64,000 nt of DNA from Komagataeibacter melomenusus (GTDB taxonomy: Bacteria; Pseudomonadota; Alphaproteobacteria; Acetobacterales; Acetobacteraceae): positions 60,013-124,012 of the forward strand of contig NZ_JABJWC010000005.1 in NCBI RefSeq assembly GCF_013155395.1, in the 5' to 3' direction. Under the pieces are notes generated by a model. The model saw nothing but the letters and a program-made list of their open reading frames with translations, was not told the DNA's origin and made no database searches. Both the position numbers and the translations under genes were made by a program. Below are positions 36,937 to 46,570 of the stretch, one piece after another. The stretch's first letter is position 1. The number at the start of each line of letters is the position of its first letter.

Positions 36937-39806
36937 GCAAGCAGATCCGTTTCCTGTTTGAAGGCCAGACCGTTACGGCCCGGACAGGGCAGAGTGTAAC
37001 CGCGGCCCTCCTGCAGCATGGCGAAATGGCCCATCGCATCACGACGGATGGCACCCCGCGCGGCCCCCTGTGCGGCATTGGCGCCTGCAATGAATGCCTG
37101 CTGCAGATTGACGGGCGCATTGCGCAGCGCGGTTGCATGACCACCGTAACGCAGGGCATGGACGTACGCCGCCTGCCTGCCCGGCCGGACCTGACCCAGG
37201 CCGCCCCGCTGGCCGCCTGCCCTGACGAGCCCATACCCACCACGACATGCGATGTACTGGTGATCGGCGGCGGCCCTGCGGGCATCGCCGCAGCCACCGC
37301 ACTGGCACAGGGTGATGTCCGGGTTATCGTAACGGATGAGCGCCATATGGCAGGAGGCCAGTTCTTCAAGCAGGATGGGCTTGGCAGCGCACCCTGTGAT
37401 GAACAGCAGCGCCGCGGCCAGCAGGCCCTGGCCGCCATGCAGGAGGCAGGCGCGCAATGCTGGACAGACACACTCATCTGGGGCGCCTTTCGTGAAAAGG
37501 ACGGACTGACCATTGGTGCCCTGCGTAATGGGGAGGCGCTGTATATCCGCCCCCGATTCGTGGTTATCGCGACGGGTGCACAGGAACGCCCTGCCCCCAT
37601 CCCAGGCTGGACCCTGCCTGGCGTCATCACCACCGGTGCCTGCCAGACCCTTATGCGCGCCAATGACGCCCTGCCCGGCCAGAATATCCTGATTACCGGC
37701 AATGGCCCCCTCAACCTGCAGGTCGCGCGTGAAATCCTGCGGCGCGGCGGCCATGTTGCCGCACTGGTCGAGGCGGCAGCGGCTCCTTTCCGCCGTCCGG
37801 CCGAGGCAGCCCGCCTGGCAACACTCAACCCACGTCTTGCCCTGACCGGCCTAAGCCAGATTACCACCCTGCGGCGCAACAGGGTGCCGGTTCTATGGTC
37901 AAACCGGCTTGTCCGCATTGAAGGCCAGGACCGGGTCGAGGCCGCCATTGTGGTCGATGCCAGGGGCCACGAAACCCGTATCGCAACAGATACGGTGTGC
38001 ATTGGCGATGGCTTCGTGCCCGCCAACGAACTGCCGCGCCTGCTTGGCTGCGTACATGATTTCCGTGCCACCCCCATGCCGCACCTGACGGTGCGCCGTG
38101 ACGGTAATGGTGCGACATCACAGGCCGATACATTCGTCATCGGTGAAGCTGGTGGCTTTGGCGGGGCGGATATTGCATGGGGCCAGGGTCATCTTTCAGC
38201 GCAGGCCATATTGCATCTGATGGGGCGCCCGGTCGCATCCGCCACGCCGTGGGCGCGTAAAACCACCCGCGCGCGCGCCTTCCAGAAGGCCCTGTGGCAA
38301 CTTTACGCAGCCCCTCCGCCTCCCTCGCCCGCAACCCTGCCTGATGACCAGATCATCTGCCGGTGCGAAAACATTACACTGGGCACGCTCCGTGCCCGTA
38401 TCGAACAGGATGGCATTACCGACCCCGCGACCCTCAAACGCGCCACGCGCTGTGGCATGGGCCGGTGCCAGGGGCGGTTCTGCGGCGCAAGCGTTGCCAG
38501 CCTGACCGGCCATATCACAACGGAAAAAGAGTGCGTTGCCCCCCAGATGCCCGTGCGCCCGGTGCCACTGGCCGCCCTGGCGCGCGAAAAGCCGGAATGG
38601 AAAGGCCATCGCCGCACCGTCCTGCCAACCGACAGGCCCGCAGCCATACGCGCCACCCCCGCACAGACAGCAGATGCGGTTGTGGTTGGTGCAGGCGTTG
38701 TCGGTGCCTTTACGGCCCTGTTCCTGGCGCAGTCCGGCCTGCGCGTCACCCTGCTGGACCGGGGGCCCCCTGGCGCCATGGCATCGGGCGGCAATGCAGG
38801 CAGCCTGCATGCCCAGCTGCTTTCCTTTGACTATGGCGCACCGACGCAGGGGCTATCGCCCGCGGCACGCACCATGCCGCTACAGAAGGCTTCGATCGCG
38901 CTATGGGAAAGCCTGCGTGATACCTTCGACCGCGACATAGAAATGAAACGTACCGGCGGCCTCATGATCGCGCAGAGCGAGGCTGACCTGGAGCGGATGC
39001 GACAGAAGGTCACGGTTGAGCAGTCCATTGGCGTCAACTGCTCGCTTGTCGGTGCCGATGAACTGCGCAGGCTGGAACCAGCCCTGACGCCGCAATGTCT
39101 TGGTGGCGCATGGTGCCCCGATGAAGGCAAGATCAACCCGCTTGCAGCCACCCTGGCCGTTCTGTCAGCCGCACGCCGGCACGGCGTGCAGATCGTGCCG
39201 ATGGCCGATGTCCGTGCCATCACCCGCACGGGCGATGGGTATACTGTTGGAACGACGGCCGGAACATGGTCGGCGGGCACGGTCGTCAACGCCGCTGGCT
39301 CCTTTGCCGCACGCATAGGGCAGTTGCTGGGGCTCGATGTGCCCGTTCACGGCGCGCCCCTGCAGATGATCGTAACCGAGCCGGTTGCGCCCATGCTCCA
39401 TAACCTGATTGCCCATGCCAGCCGTCACCTGACAGTCAAACAGGCCGTGAATGGTTCCATCCTGATCGGGGGCGGATGGACGGCGGGTCTGGACCCGGTC
39501 CACGCCCATCCCCGCCCGCAACGCGATAGCCTGGAAGGCAACCTGTGGGTGGCGCGCTCCCTGCTGCCGGGTCTTGACCGGCTTCATATCATCAGGTCAT
39601 GGGCTGCGATGAATATTGATATCGACGGCGCACCCATATTGGGGGAACATCCCGACTGCCCCAATTTCTATAATGCCGTTACATCCAACGGCTATACCCT
39701 CGCCCCCATGATGGGACGGATCACGGCCGACCTGATCGTAAACCGTTCCACGCCCACCGATATTTCGCCCTTCACGATCGCACGCTTTGCGGACAGGACG
39801 CCATGA
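36933..39806 (+). CDS. Three-part fused amine/opine-type dehydrogenase (ferredoxin + FAD/BFD + DadA)
   Basis: 957 residues in one frame. First comes an N-terminal [2Fe-2S] domain with Cys47, Cys52, Cys55 and Cys68. Second is an HcnB-type FAD/NAD(P) domain, with GGGPAG at 112-117, a second site ITGNGPL near 254, and BFD cysteines Cys476, Cys478, Cys507 and Cys512. Third is a DadA-type FAD domain from about residue 580, with GAGVVG at 586-591, ending PILGEHPDCPNFYNAVTSNG. These correspond in order to the separate genes at 31004, 29592 and 28438. It should oxidise a C-N bond of an imported compound and pass electrons through its clusters. It overlaps both neighbours by four bases. The continuous length excludes a sequencing join. 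Confidence 0.9.
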   Translation: MSKQIRFLFEGQTVTARTGQSVTAALLQHGEMAHRITTDGTPRGPLCGIGACNECLLQIDGRIAQRGCMTTVTQGMDVRRLPARPDLTQAAPLAACPDEPIPTTTCDVLVIGGGPAGIAAATALAQGDVRVIVTDERHMAGGQFFKQDGLGSAPCDEQQRRGQQALAAMQEAGAQCWTDTLIWGAFREKDGLTIGALRNGEALYIRPRFVVIATGAQERPAPIPGWTLPGVITTGACQTLMRANDALPGQNILITGNGPLNLQVAREILRRGGHVAALVEAAAAPFRRPAEAARLATLNPRLALTGLSQITTLRRNRVPVLWSNRLVRIEGQDRVEAAIVVDARGHETRIATDTVCIGDGFVPANELPRLLGCVHDFRATPMPHLTVRRDGNGATSQADTFVIGEAGGFGGADIAWGQGHLSAQAILHLMGRPVASATPWARKTTRARAFQKALWQLYAAPPPPSPATLPDDQIICRCENITLGTLRARIEQDGITDPATLKRATRCGMGRCQGRFCGASVASLTGHITTEKECVAPQMPVRPVPLAALAREKPEWKGHRRTVLPTDRPAAIRATPAQTADAVVVGAGVVGAFTALFLAQSGLRVTLLDRGPPGAMASGGNAGSLHAQLLSFDYGAPTQGLSPAARTMPLQKASIALWESLRDTFDRDIEMKRTGGLMIAQSEADLERMRQKVTVEQSIGVNCSLVGADELRRLEPALTPQCLGGAWCPDEGKINPLAATLAVLSAARRHGVQIVPMADVRAITRTGDGYTVGTTAGTWSAGTVVNAAGSFAARIGQLLGLDVPVHGAPLQMIVTEPVAPMLHNLIAHASRHLTVKQAVNGSILIGGGWTAGLDPVHAHPRPQRDSLEGNLWVARSLLPGLDRLHIIRSWAAMNIDIDGAPILGEHPDCPNFYNAVTSNGYTLAPMMGRITADLIVNRSTPTDISPFTIARFADRTP

Positions 39807-40525
39807 TCAGATTTGAAAACGTATGCAAGTCCTACGGCTCCTTTCAGGTGCTCAAGAACTGCAGCGCCGATATAGGTCGTGGCGAGGTTGTGGTCGTCTG
39901 CGGCCCTTCCGGTTCCGGCAAATCCACGCTTATCAAATGCGTCAATGCGCTGGAAGGCTTCGATAGCGGGCAGATCTTTGTTGATGGCACGCCCGTGCGC
40001 GATCCTGCCACGTCCCTGCCGCGCCTGCGGGCGCGGGCGGGCATGGTGTTTCAGGGTTTTGAGTTGTTCCACCACATGACCGTGCTGGAAAACATCATGC
40101 TTGCGCAGCGTGTCGTGCTTGATCGCAGCGCGGAAGATGCGCGCGCACGGAGCCTGAAGCTGCTCAAACGCGTGGGCCTTGCACATCATGCCATGAAATA
40201 CCCGGTCAACCTTTCAGGCGGCCAACAGCAGCGTGTGGCGATTGCCCGCGCCCTGTCCATGGACCCGGTTGTCATGCTGTTCGATGAGCCAACCTCTGCC
40301 CTCGACCCGGAAATGGTGGCGGAAGTGCTGGCAGTCATGACAGAACTGGCACAGGCGGGCATGACCATGATGTGCGTGACCCATGAAATGGCATTTGCCC
40401 GCCAGGTGGCTACGCGCATCCTGTTCGTGGATCAGGGAGAGATCATAGACGATATGCCGTCGGCCGATTTCTTCTCGGGTCAATGCAGCGATCGGGCACG
40501 CAACTTTCTCGAACGCATTCTGTAG
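39803..40525 (+). CDS. ABC importer ATPase (second set)
   Basis: 240 residues. Walker [10 protein letters not shown] (34-42), signature LSGGQQQRVAIARAL, Walker [15 protein letters not shown] and the switch histidine in VTHEMAFARQV are present, all typical of GlnQ/HisP-type ATPases. It overlaps the fused dehydrogenase stop by four bases and is the last gene of the plus-strand operon. Confidence 0.92.
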   Translation: MIRFENVCKSYGSFQVLKNCSADIGRGEVVVVCGPSGSGKSTLIKCVNALEGFDSGQIFVDGTPVRDPATSLPRLRARAGMVFQGFELFHHMTVLENIMLAQRVVLDRSAEDARARSLKLLKRVGLAHHAMKYPVNLSGGQQQRVAIARALSMDPVVMLFDEPTSALDPEMVAEVLAVMTELAQAGMTMMCVTHEMAFARQVATRILFVDQGEIIDDMPSADFFSGQCSDRARNFLERIL

Positions 40526-40540
40526 GCAGCCCCGTTCCAT

Positions 40541-40581
40541 CAAAAAAGGCTGGTTGCCAGCATTCCTGCCCGGCAACCAGC
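40541..40581 (-). terminator. Terminator facing the aminotransferase gene
   Basis: The stem GCTGGTTGCC/GGCAACCAGC with a 13-base loop is followed on the minus strand by TTTTTT. It ends the aminotransferase transcript and may also stall the converging ABC operon. Confidence 0.8.
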
Positions 40582-40609
40582 AGTGGATGCACCCTTACGG
40601 ACAAGAGTA

Positions 40610-41839
40610 TCAGTCGTTATAGGCGGCAAGGGCGGCATCGACGCCTGCGCCCGCGGCAAAGCCGTGGCCCTCATGGCGCAGCACGGTTTCAAGCGCGCCC
40701 ATGGTCAGCAGCACCTTGTGCTTTTCAGCGTTGTAGCCCATGGCGCCGATGCGCCAGATTTTGCCCTGCAGCGGGCCGAAGGCGGAGCCGATCTCGATCT
40801 CGAAATCCTCGCGCATGCGCCTGCGCACCTTCTCCCCGTCAATGCCCTTGGGGATGTACACGCCGGTCACGTTGGTCATGCGGTGTGCGTCGCCGCCAAA
40901 CAGCTCCAGCCCCATGGCGCGCAGCCCGGCGCAGACCGCGCGCGAGGCGGCAGCATGGCGGGCGAAGCGGGCCTGAAGCCCTTCCTCCAGCACCACGCGG
41001 GCGGCTTCACGCGCGCCATACAGCATGGTGGTGGCCTCGGTGTGGTGGTTCAGGCGCTTTTCGGACCAGTAATCCATGACCATGGCCAGGTCGAAATAGT
41101 TCGACGGAATGCGCGCGCGTGTGCCGTCCGTGGTGTCGCTGCCGCGAATGCCCGCCTCGACATGGCGGCGGGCGAAGATGTGCTCGGCCGCGCGGTCGGA
41201 GAGGGTGATGGGCGCCGAGCCCGGCGGGCCGCCCATGCATTTCTGCAGGCCCGAACTCACCACATCCACGCCCCAGCGGTCGGTCGCCACTTCCATGCCG
41301 CCCAGGGTTGCCGTGGTGTCGACATAGGAGAGCACATCGTATTTGCGGCACAATGCGCCCACGCCATCGAGCGGCTGGGCCATGGTGGTGGAGGTATCGC
41401 CATGAATGCACGCCAGCACATGCGGGCGGTGGGTAATGATGGCGTCCTCGATCTGCTCAAGGCTGGCCACCTCGCCCCAGGGCAGGTCCAGCGTCACGAT
41501 CTCGGCGCCGATGCGCTGCGCGATCTCGGAGAGCAGCAGGCCAAAGCGCCCCGCGCGCACGATCAAAAGCTTCATGCCCGGCTCGACCAGCGAGACGAGG
41601 GCCGCCTCGATACCCGCGCGCGCCGTGCCATCGACCAGCAGGGTCCAGCGGTTGTTGGTCATGAACACCTGACGGTAGAGATCCATCGTCTGGTTCATGT
41701 AGTCGGTCATCTCGGGGTCGAACTGGCCCAGCATGTCGGCCGCCATGGCGCGCAGCACGCGCGGGTGCGCGTTGACCGGCCCCGGCCCCATCAGCAGCCG
41801 GGCGGGAGGGTTGATCTGGCCGAAAAAGGTCTGGGTCAT
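40610..41839 (-). CDS. PLP aminotransferase, PucG / alanine-glyoxylate class V type
   Basis: 409 residues. The PLP lysine is Lys200 in SSGLQKCMGGPPG. LLMGPGPVNAHPRVLRAM at the start and SYVDTTATLGGMEV are class V hallmarks. PucG converts ureidoglycine plus glyoxylate to oxalurate and glycine; related enzymes use serine or alanine. ATG 41839 has GAGGTG ten bases upstream, so the GTG at 41848 is not needed. It is convergent with the ABC operon. The hydantoinase-like and M20 genes further left make a ureide role conceivable but unproven. Confidence 0.85.
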   Translation of the reverse strand: MTQTFFGQINPPARLLMGPGPVNAHPRVLRAMAADMLGQFDPEMTDYMNQTMDLYRQVFMTNNRWTLLVDGTARAGIEAALVSLVEPGMKLLIVRAGRFGLLLSEIAQRIGAEIVTLDLPWGEVASLEQIEDAIITHRPHVLACIHGDTSTTMAQPLDGVGALCRKYDVLSYVDTTATLGGMEVATDRWGVDVVSSGLQKCMGGPPGSAPITLSDRAAEHIFARRHVEAGIRGSDTTDGTRARIPSNYFDLAMVMDYWSEKRLNHHTEATTMLYGAREAARVVLEEGLQARFARHAAASRAVCAGLRAMGLELFGGDAHRMTNVTGVYIPKGIDGEKVRRRMREDFEIEIGSAFGPLQGKIWRIGAMGYNAEKHKVLLTMGALETVLRHEGHGFAAGAGVDAALAAYND

Positions 41840-42169
41840 CTGAAACACACCTCACAAATTACTCTGAAAGAAAGTATAGTTTGTTAAATATAATCTGATA
41901 TAAAAACAATCAATGATATATATTTGTTTATTTATTTAAAAAATGACGAATTTTTATCTTGAATCAGGCATGAATCATCATAAAACGTATGTTCCGTATA
42001 CAGAACATGCTAATTTGAGAAGTCAGATACCGTTTACGGGATGATTGCAATCATATGAGCAAAAAACGTGCAATTTTTGCGTTATGATACTGAAAGCACA
42101 CGAACTCCAAGCCGTTCGAAGCCTACACTACCAAATGGCCCCTGATTTTCCAGACGCCTTGAGCATTTA
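41840..42169. other. AT-rich upstream region of the aminotransferase
   Basis: About 330 bp, clearly AT-richer than the surroundings, with no open frame worth calling. It carries the palindrome at 41989 and probably the aminotransferase promoter. Its right end is the boundary of the IS5-family fragment. Confidence 0.5.
41989..42008. promoter_or_regulatory. 20-bp operator-like palindrome
   Basis: ATGTTC, then GTATAC at the centre, then GAACAT, are symmetric except for one pair. It lies 150 bp before the aminotransferase start. The GTATAC core is shared with 31331 and 25027. Confidence 0.45.
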
Positions 42170-42880
42170 GGGCGTGTCGTCAGTTAATTCCGATGATTGC
42201 GGAGACGAGTTGTGCTGCTGCGAGGAATGTTGACTTCAGTTTGTCGTAGCGTGTTGCAATGCCCCTGAACTGCTTCAACCTGGCGAAGAAGCGTTCAATG
42301 ATGTTTCTGTTTTTGTAGAGCTGGAAGCTGATTTTCCGTGGATTGCGTCGGTTTTTCCTTGAAGGGATAACCGGTGTGATCTGCCGTTCTTCGATCTTTT
42401 CGATAAGCGGATCAGCATCATAAGCCTTGTCAGCGATAAAGGCTTTGGGATTGACCTCATCCAGCAGGGACTCCGCTTCCGTGATGTCCGCTTTCTGCCC
42501 GGGCGTCAGGGACAGGGCGACCGCCTTTCCTGCCGCATCGACAATGGCATGGATTTTCGAAGTCAGTCCGCCACGGGACTGCCCGATGGCCTGATCCGCG
42601 CCCTTTTTTACGCGCCCCCGCACTATGCTGGTGAGCCCGGACAATCGTGCTGTCGATCATCATGTATTCATTGGCTCGATCGGCTGCCAGATGCCGGAAA
42701 ATCTGTTCGATGACGCCGCTTTTGCACCAGCGGCGCAGTCGTCTGTGAACATTCTTCCAATCCCCGAACCGCACTGGCAGGTCATGCCAGGGAATACCGG
42801 CGCGGTAACGATACAGCACGGCTTCCACAAACAGACGGTTATCGGCGGCCGTTCCACCGACATGACCTTCACGACCCGGG
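42170..42880 (-). mobile_element. IS5-family element, 5' end missing
   Basis: The left end GGGCGTGTCGTC lies at about 42170. The transposase reads leftward and is cut at 42880 by the IS3-family element. The N-terminal part and the other terminal repeat are absent. Confidence 0.75.
42180..42880 (-). pseudogene. IS5-family (IS427-like) transposase, truncated and frameshifted
   Basis: Reading from 42880, GREGHVGGTAADNRLFVEAV, then YRYRAGIPWHDLPVRFGDW and NEYMMIDSTIVRAHQHSAGA, belong to the IS5 DDE transposase. The frame then changes at an A6 run: the second half (KKGADQAIGQSRGG to AAQLVSAIIGIN) is in another frame. IS427 relatives can use frameshifting, so the shift may be programmed or a mutation. 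The first ~20 residues are missing because the IS3-family element abuts. Confidence 0.78.
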
Positions 42881-42930
42881 TGAACTGCCCTGGGTTTACC
42901 GGAGAGTAAAACTCTCGGAGGATGAGCCCT

Positions 42931-43248
42931 ATGGTAGAGAAGAAGAAGACATCGCGTTATTCGCCTGAGTTCCGTGAGCGCGCCGTGCGCCTTCTGGATG
43001 AGCATCGCTCGGATTACCCGAGCCTGTCGCGAGATTGGTGGCAAGCTGGGCTGCTCGGGCGACAGCCTGCACGACTGGTGGAAGCAGGCCCGACAGGACG
43101 CTGGGGCGCAACCGGGACCGACCACGGCCGAGACGGCACGGATCAAGGCGTTGGAGCGTGAGGTCCGTGAACTGCGTCAGGCCAATGAGATCCTCAAGAA
43201 GGCCTCGGCTTATTTTGCTCAGGCGGAGTTCGACCGCCCGTTTCGCAA

Positions 43249-43252
<4 letters not shown>
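42931..43252 (+). pseudogene. IS3-family orfA, frameshifted
   Basis: The start VEKKKTSRYSPEFRERAVRL (ATG 42931, CGGAGG upstream) is in one frame. From about 43035 the expected continuation (REIGGKLGCSGDSLHDWWKQ, then the leucine zipper LEREVRELRQANEILKKAS) is in another. The shift falls near 43030. Confidence 0.8.
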
Positions 43253-44152
<900 letters not shown>

Positions 44153-44193
44153 TTACTGAACAAATCGCTCTCCGGTAAACCCGGGGCAGTTCA

Positions 44194-44327
44194 GTCCCCA
44201 TTCCTCATCTGTCATCTCAGACGCATAGCGCTTCGTCTTGCTGGTGATACTGGCCATCCGGCCTCTCCGTTCTGGCGTCCACATCCAGAGCTTGAATCAC
44301 ACCCTCACCGAATTTTCGATCAGGCTC
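44194..44327 (-). mobile_element. IS5-family fragment, N-terminal end only
   Basis: On the minus strand an ATG at 44257 begins MASITSKTKRYASEMTDEEW, a typical IS1031-like IS5 transposase start, cut at 44194 by the IS3-family element. Its outer terminus (GAGCCTGATCGAAAATTCGG) begins at 44327. It belongs to a different IS5 subgroup from the fragment at 42170, so the two are not halves of one element. Confidence 0.65.
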
Positions 44328-44431
44328 TAAGTGATTTGGCTACATACCGAATGGTCGCTTTAACCGGGCTAAATTCCGCTATAGAACTATTACCACCATC
44401 CTGCGGTTGTTTCTCCTTTCAGGGCAAAGTC

Positions 44432-45727
44432 ATGAATTCCTCGGATAAAGGCGATAAGCTCGAAGATGCATTCCATCAGTATCTCCTCGACCAAAAGGAG
44501 CGGGGAGACCTGGTATATGGAGTTTATTCTCCGGACAGCTGCAGGATTTTTAAAAAGAAGGAATACTACTGTAAAGAGCGCGAGGCGGGTGTCGAGTTCG
44601 ATGTTGTATTGGAAATCTACGCCAACGGACGCCCTTCGCCTCATCTCTATGTCATTTTCGAATGCAAAAATTACAGTGGCAGTGTTCCTGAGGTGTACGT
44701 AAACGACTTCTCAGCGAAACTCGGGCGAATGTTTCCCCATACGGCAAAAGGGGTGATGGTTGTGTCTTCGCAACTTCAATCCGGAGCCGAACAGGTCGCG
44801 CGGAACAGAGGGCTTGGCATCATAAAATACGACGGAGAGGGCCTCGACATCATCGCGGATCGGAAGGCGCAGCCGTACATCGAAAACCGTTTTGTGGAAT
44901 TCCAGCTTTTTCAGAGAGAGTCGGCGACAAAATCCCTGAAGTTCTCTGCCTATAATGATGGAAAGTTTTTCAGCAGCATCAGCCGGTTCCTGGGTAGCCT
45001 CCACCCGAAACTCGCAGGAGACGTTGATGAAAGCTCGACGACCATTCCCTTCATGCCTCCAGAGGCCATAAAGAGTTCTGTCCAAGAAGTCCTGAAGCTC
45101 GTCGATTACCAGGGTGGGCCGGTAGATTTGGAACATATCTGCTCCGTGCTCTCTATAGATCTTCAATATTCAAATCAGGAGTTCCACGACACGGATGGAA
45201 CGCCAATTCTGGGCTCCGCTCACTTCCATCGGAAAGTGATTTCTATCAACTCCCACGGGAACAGGAGCCGTGAACGCTTTACGATCGGTCATGAATTGGG
45301 TCATTTTTCCTTGAAACATCAGCAATACCTCAGTTCCGAAAATATCATCGAACGCGATCTTTTGATAAACAAGGAAATGGATGCGAACTTTAACTTGGAG
45401 CGGCTTGAATATCAGGCGAACTCGTTCTCATCCAACCTCATCCTGCCCGACGATTTCTTCAAGTTTAAGACCGCGCAATTCCGCAATTTTCTCGATATCA
45501 GGGATAGAGGGCACGGCTATATATTCGTCGACGACCAACCTTGCAATTATACGATATACGAGCAATTGCTTGCAAACCTATCAAGCCATTTCGAGGTATC
45601 GAAGCAGGCGATCCAGATAAAGTTCAAGCACCTAGGCATGCTTAACGACCAACGCAAGCGGAGCCAGCCTTCGCTCGTTGCCGGAGTGTTGGAAGGCTTG
45701 ATATCATCTAGCGTCAGAACTCGCTGA
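44432..45727 (+). CDS. PD-(D/E)XK nuclease domain fused to ImmA/IrrE metalloprotease
   Basis: 431 residues. The N-terminal half has a restriction-endonuclease-like core: EFDVVLEI (Asp57) and YVIFECKNYSG (Glu77, Lys79). The C-terminal half is an ImmA/IrrE-type zinc protease with RFTIGHELGHFSL (HELGH 287-291) and LERLEYQANSFSSNLILP. ImmA-type proteases cleave repressors to trigger phage or stress responses; ECK-type nucleases cut DNA. One chain holding both suggests a sensor-effector defence protein. ATG 44432 has AGGG eight bases upstream; the frame is open to 44336 in IS-derived sequence. It is isolated between IS remnants and clearly lower in GC than the backbone. Confidence 0.75.
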   Translation: MNSSDKGDKLEDAFHQYLLDQKERGDLVYGVYSPDSCRIFKKKEYYCKEREAGVEFDVVLEIYANGRPSPHLYVIFECKNYSGSVPEVYVNDFSAKLGRMFPHTAKGVMVVSSQLQSGAEQVARNRGLGIIKYDGEGLDIIADRKAQPYIENRFVEFQLFQRESATKSLKFSAYNDGKFFSSISRFLGSLHPKLAGDVDESSTTIPFMPPEAIKSSVQEVLKLVDYQGGPVDLEHICSVLSIDLQYSNQEFHDTDGTPILGSAHFHRKVISINSHGNRSRERFTIGHELGHFSLKHQQYLSSENIIERDLLINKEMDANFNLERLEYQANSFSSNLILPDDFFKFKTAQFRNFLDIRDRGHGYIFVDDQPCNYTIYEQLLANLSSHFEVSKQAIQIKFKHLGMLNDQRKRSQPSLVAGVLEGLISSSVRTR

Positions 45728-45732
45728 TCAAG

Positions 45733-45870
45733 TTAGAGGATGACGGTGACGGCGAGTGCGATGGTGGAGAAGAAGGCTGTGGAGCGCCTGCCGTATCGGG
45801 TCGCAACGCGGCGCCAGTCCTTGAGGTGTCCGAACATGATCTCTATGCAATCGCGGCGTTTAGCGGCGCT
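45733..45870 (-). mobile_element. IS5-family transposase C-terminal remnant
   Basis: The minus strand encodes KRRDCIEIMFGHLKDWRRVA, then TRYGRRSTAFFSTIALAVTV-IL and a stop (45733-45735), the conserved end of IS1031-like IS5 transposases. The remainder is missing. Confidence 0.7.
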
Positions 45871-46180
45871 TGCAATATTTGACAACCTTGTTCCGGGATT
45901 TTCGGCCTGGGATGCAGGGTGTGAATGTCCACGCTAAATGACCGGTTTTTGATCACGGTATATGACCGCCTGCGGGCAACGGGGGGAGAGCGGAATATCC
46001 TCTATAGATATGATATGGCTGTGAAGCGGACATACTTTTAGTTGCCGTTCACGAGTGCTGGACGCACCCCTTCAATCATGCCACCTTGATATGCAGGTGT
46101 AATAGCGCAGCCCTGAAAATCCTAACTGCTGATCTAATATTGAATTACTACGTATGCCCAAAATGGCGAGAAGAGTAACG
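45871..46180. other. Gene-poor stretch between IS remnant and Mrr-like gene
   Basis: I see only a 38-codon frame from ATG 45925 (MSTLNDRFLITVYDRL...) with no known relative; it may be a fragment. The rest is unremarkable. Confidence 0.4.
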
Positions 46181-46549
46181 ATGGCGAACGACTGGAAAGA
46201 ATATCAGGAAGAGGCGGCAGAGTTCTTCCGGTCGATCGGACTCAAGGCGGAAACCGACGTTACTCTTCAGGGCGTAAGGACTACCCATGACGTTGATGTC
46301 TATGTGCAGATCGATGTAGCAGGCTTTAAAGTCCGGTGGATTGTCGAATGCAAATATTGGAAAAGCGCCGTTAACAAGCTTCACGTCATGGGCTTACGAG
46401 AGATAGCGGCAGATATCGGTGTCGATCGCGGTATTATTCTATGCGAAAGTGGGTTTCAAAGCGGTGCTGTAGAGGCTGCAAGCTTAACCAACGTACAGGT
46501 GACGTCTCTTAGAGGTGGACCCGTCTGTTCGGACAGTTTTTGGGTTTGA
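46181..46549 (+). pseudogene. Mrr-like restriction endonuclease, 3' end replaced by IS
   Basis: The first 110 codons (46181-46510) are native. They encode MANDWKEYQEEAAEFFRSIG, then THDVDVYV (Asp37/39) and RWIVECKYWKS (Glu56, Lys58), a PD-(D/E)XK Mrr-type core, ending VQVTSL. From 46511 the frame runs into the IS3-family terminus and stops after 12 IS-derived codons. The nuclease core seems complete, but any following domain is lost. ATG 46181 has GAAGAG upstream; ATG 46154 is the alternative. Probably a type IV restriction or other defence nuclease. Confidence 0.65.
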
Positions 46550-46570
46550 ATAAGCTATACCCGGTTGTTG

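Noticed and set aside
40541..40581. tRNA-fMet-like CCA end near the hairpin at 40549
   Set aside because: GGCAACCAGC is one arm of a terminator stem and lacks the acceptor context.
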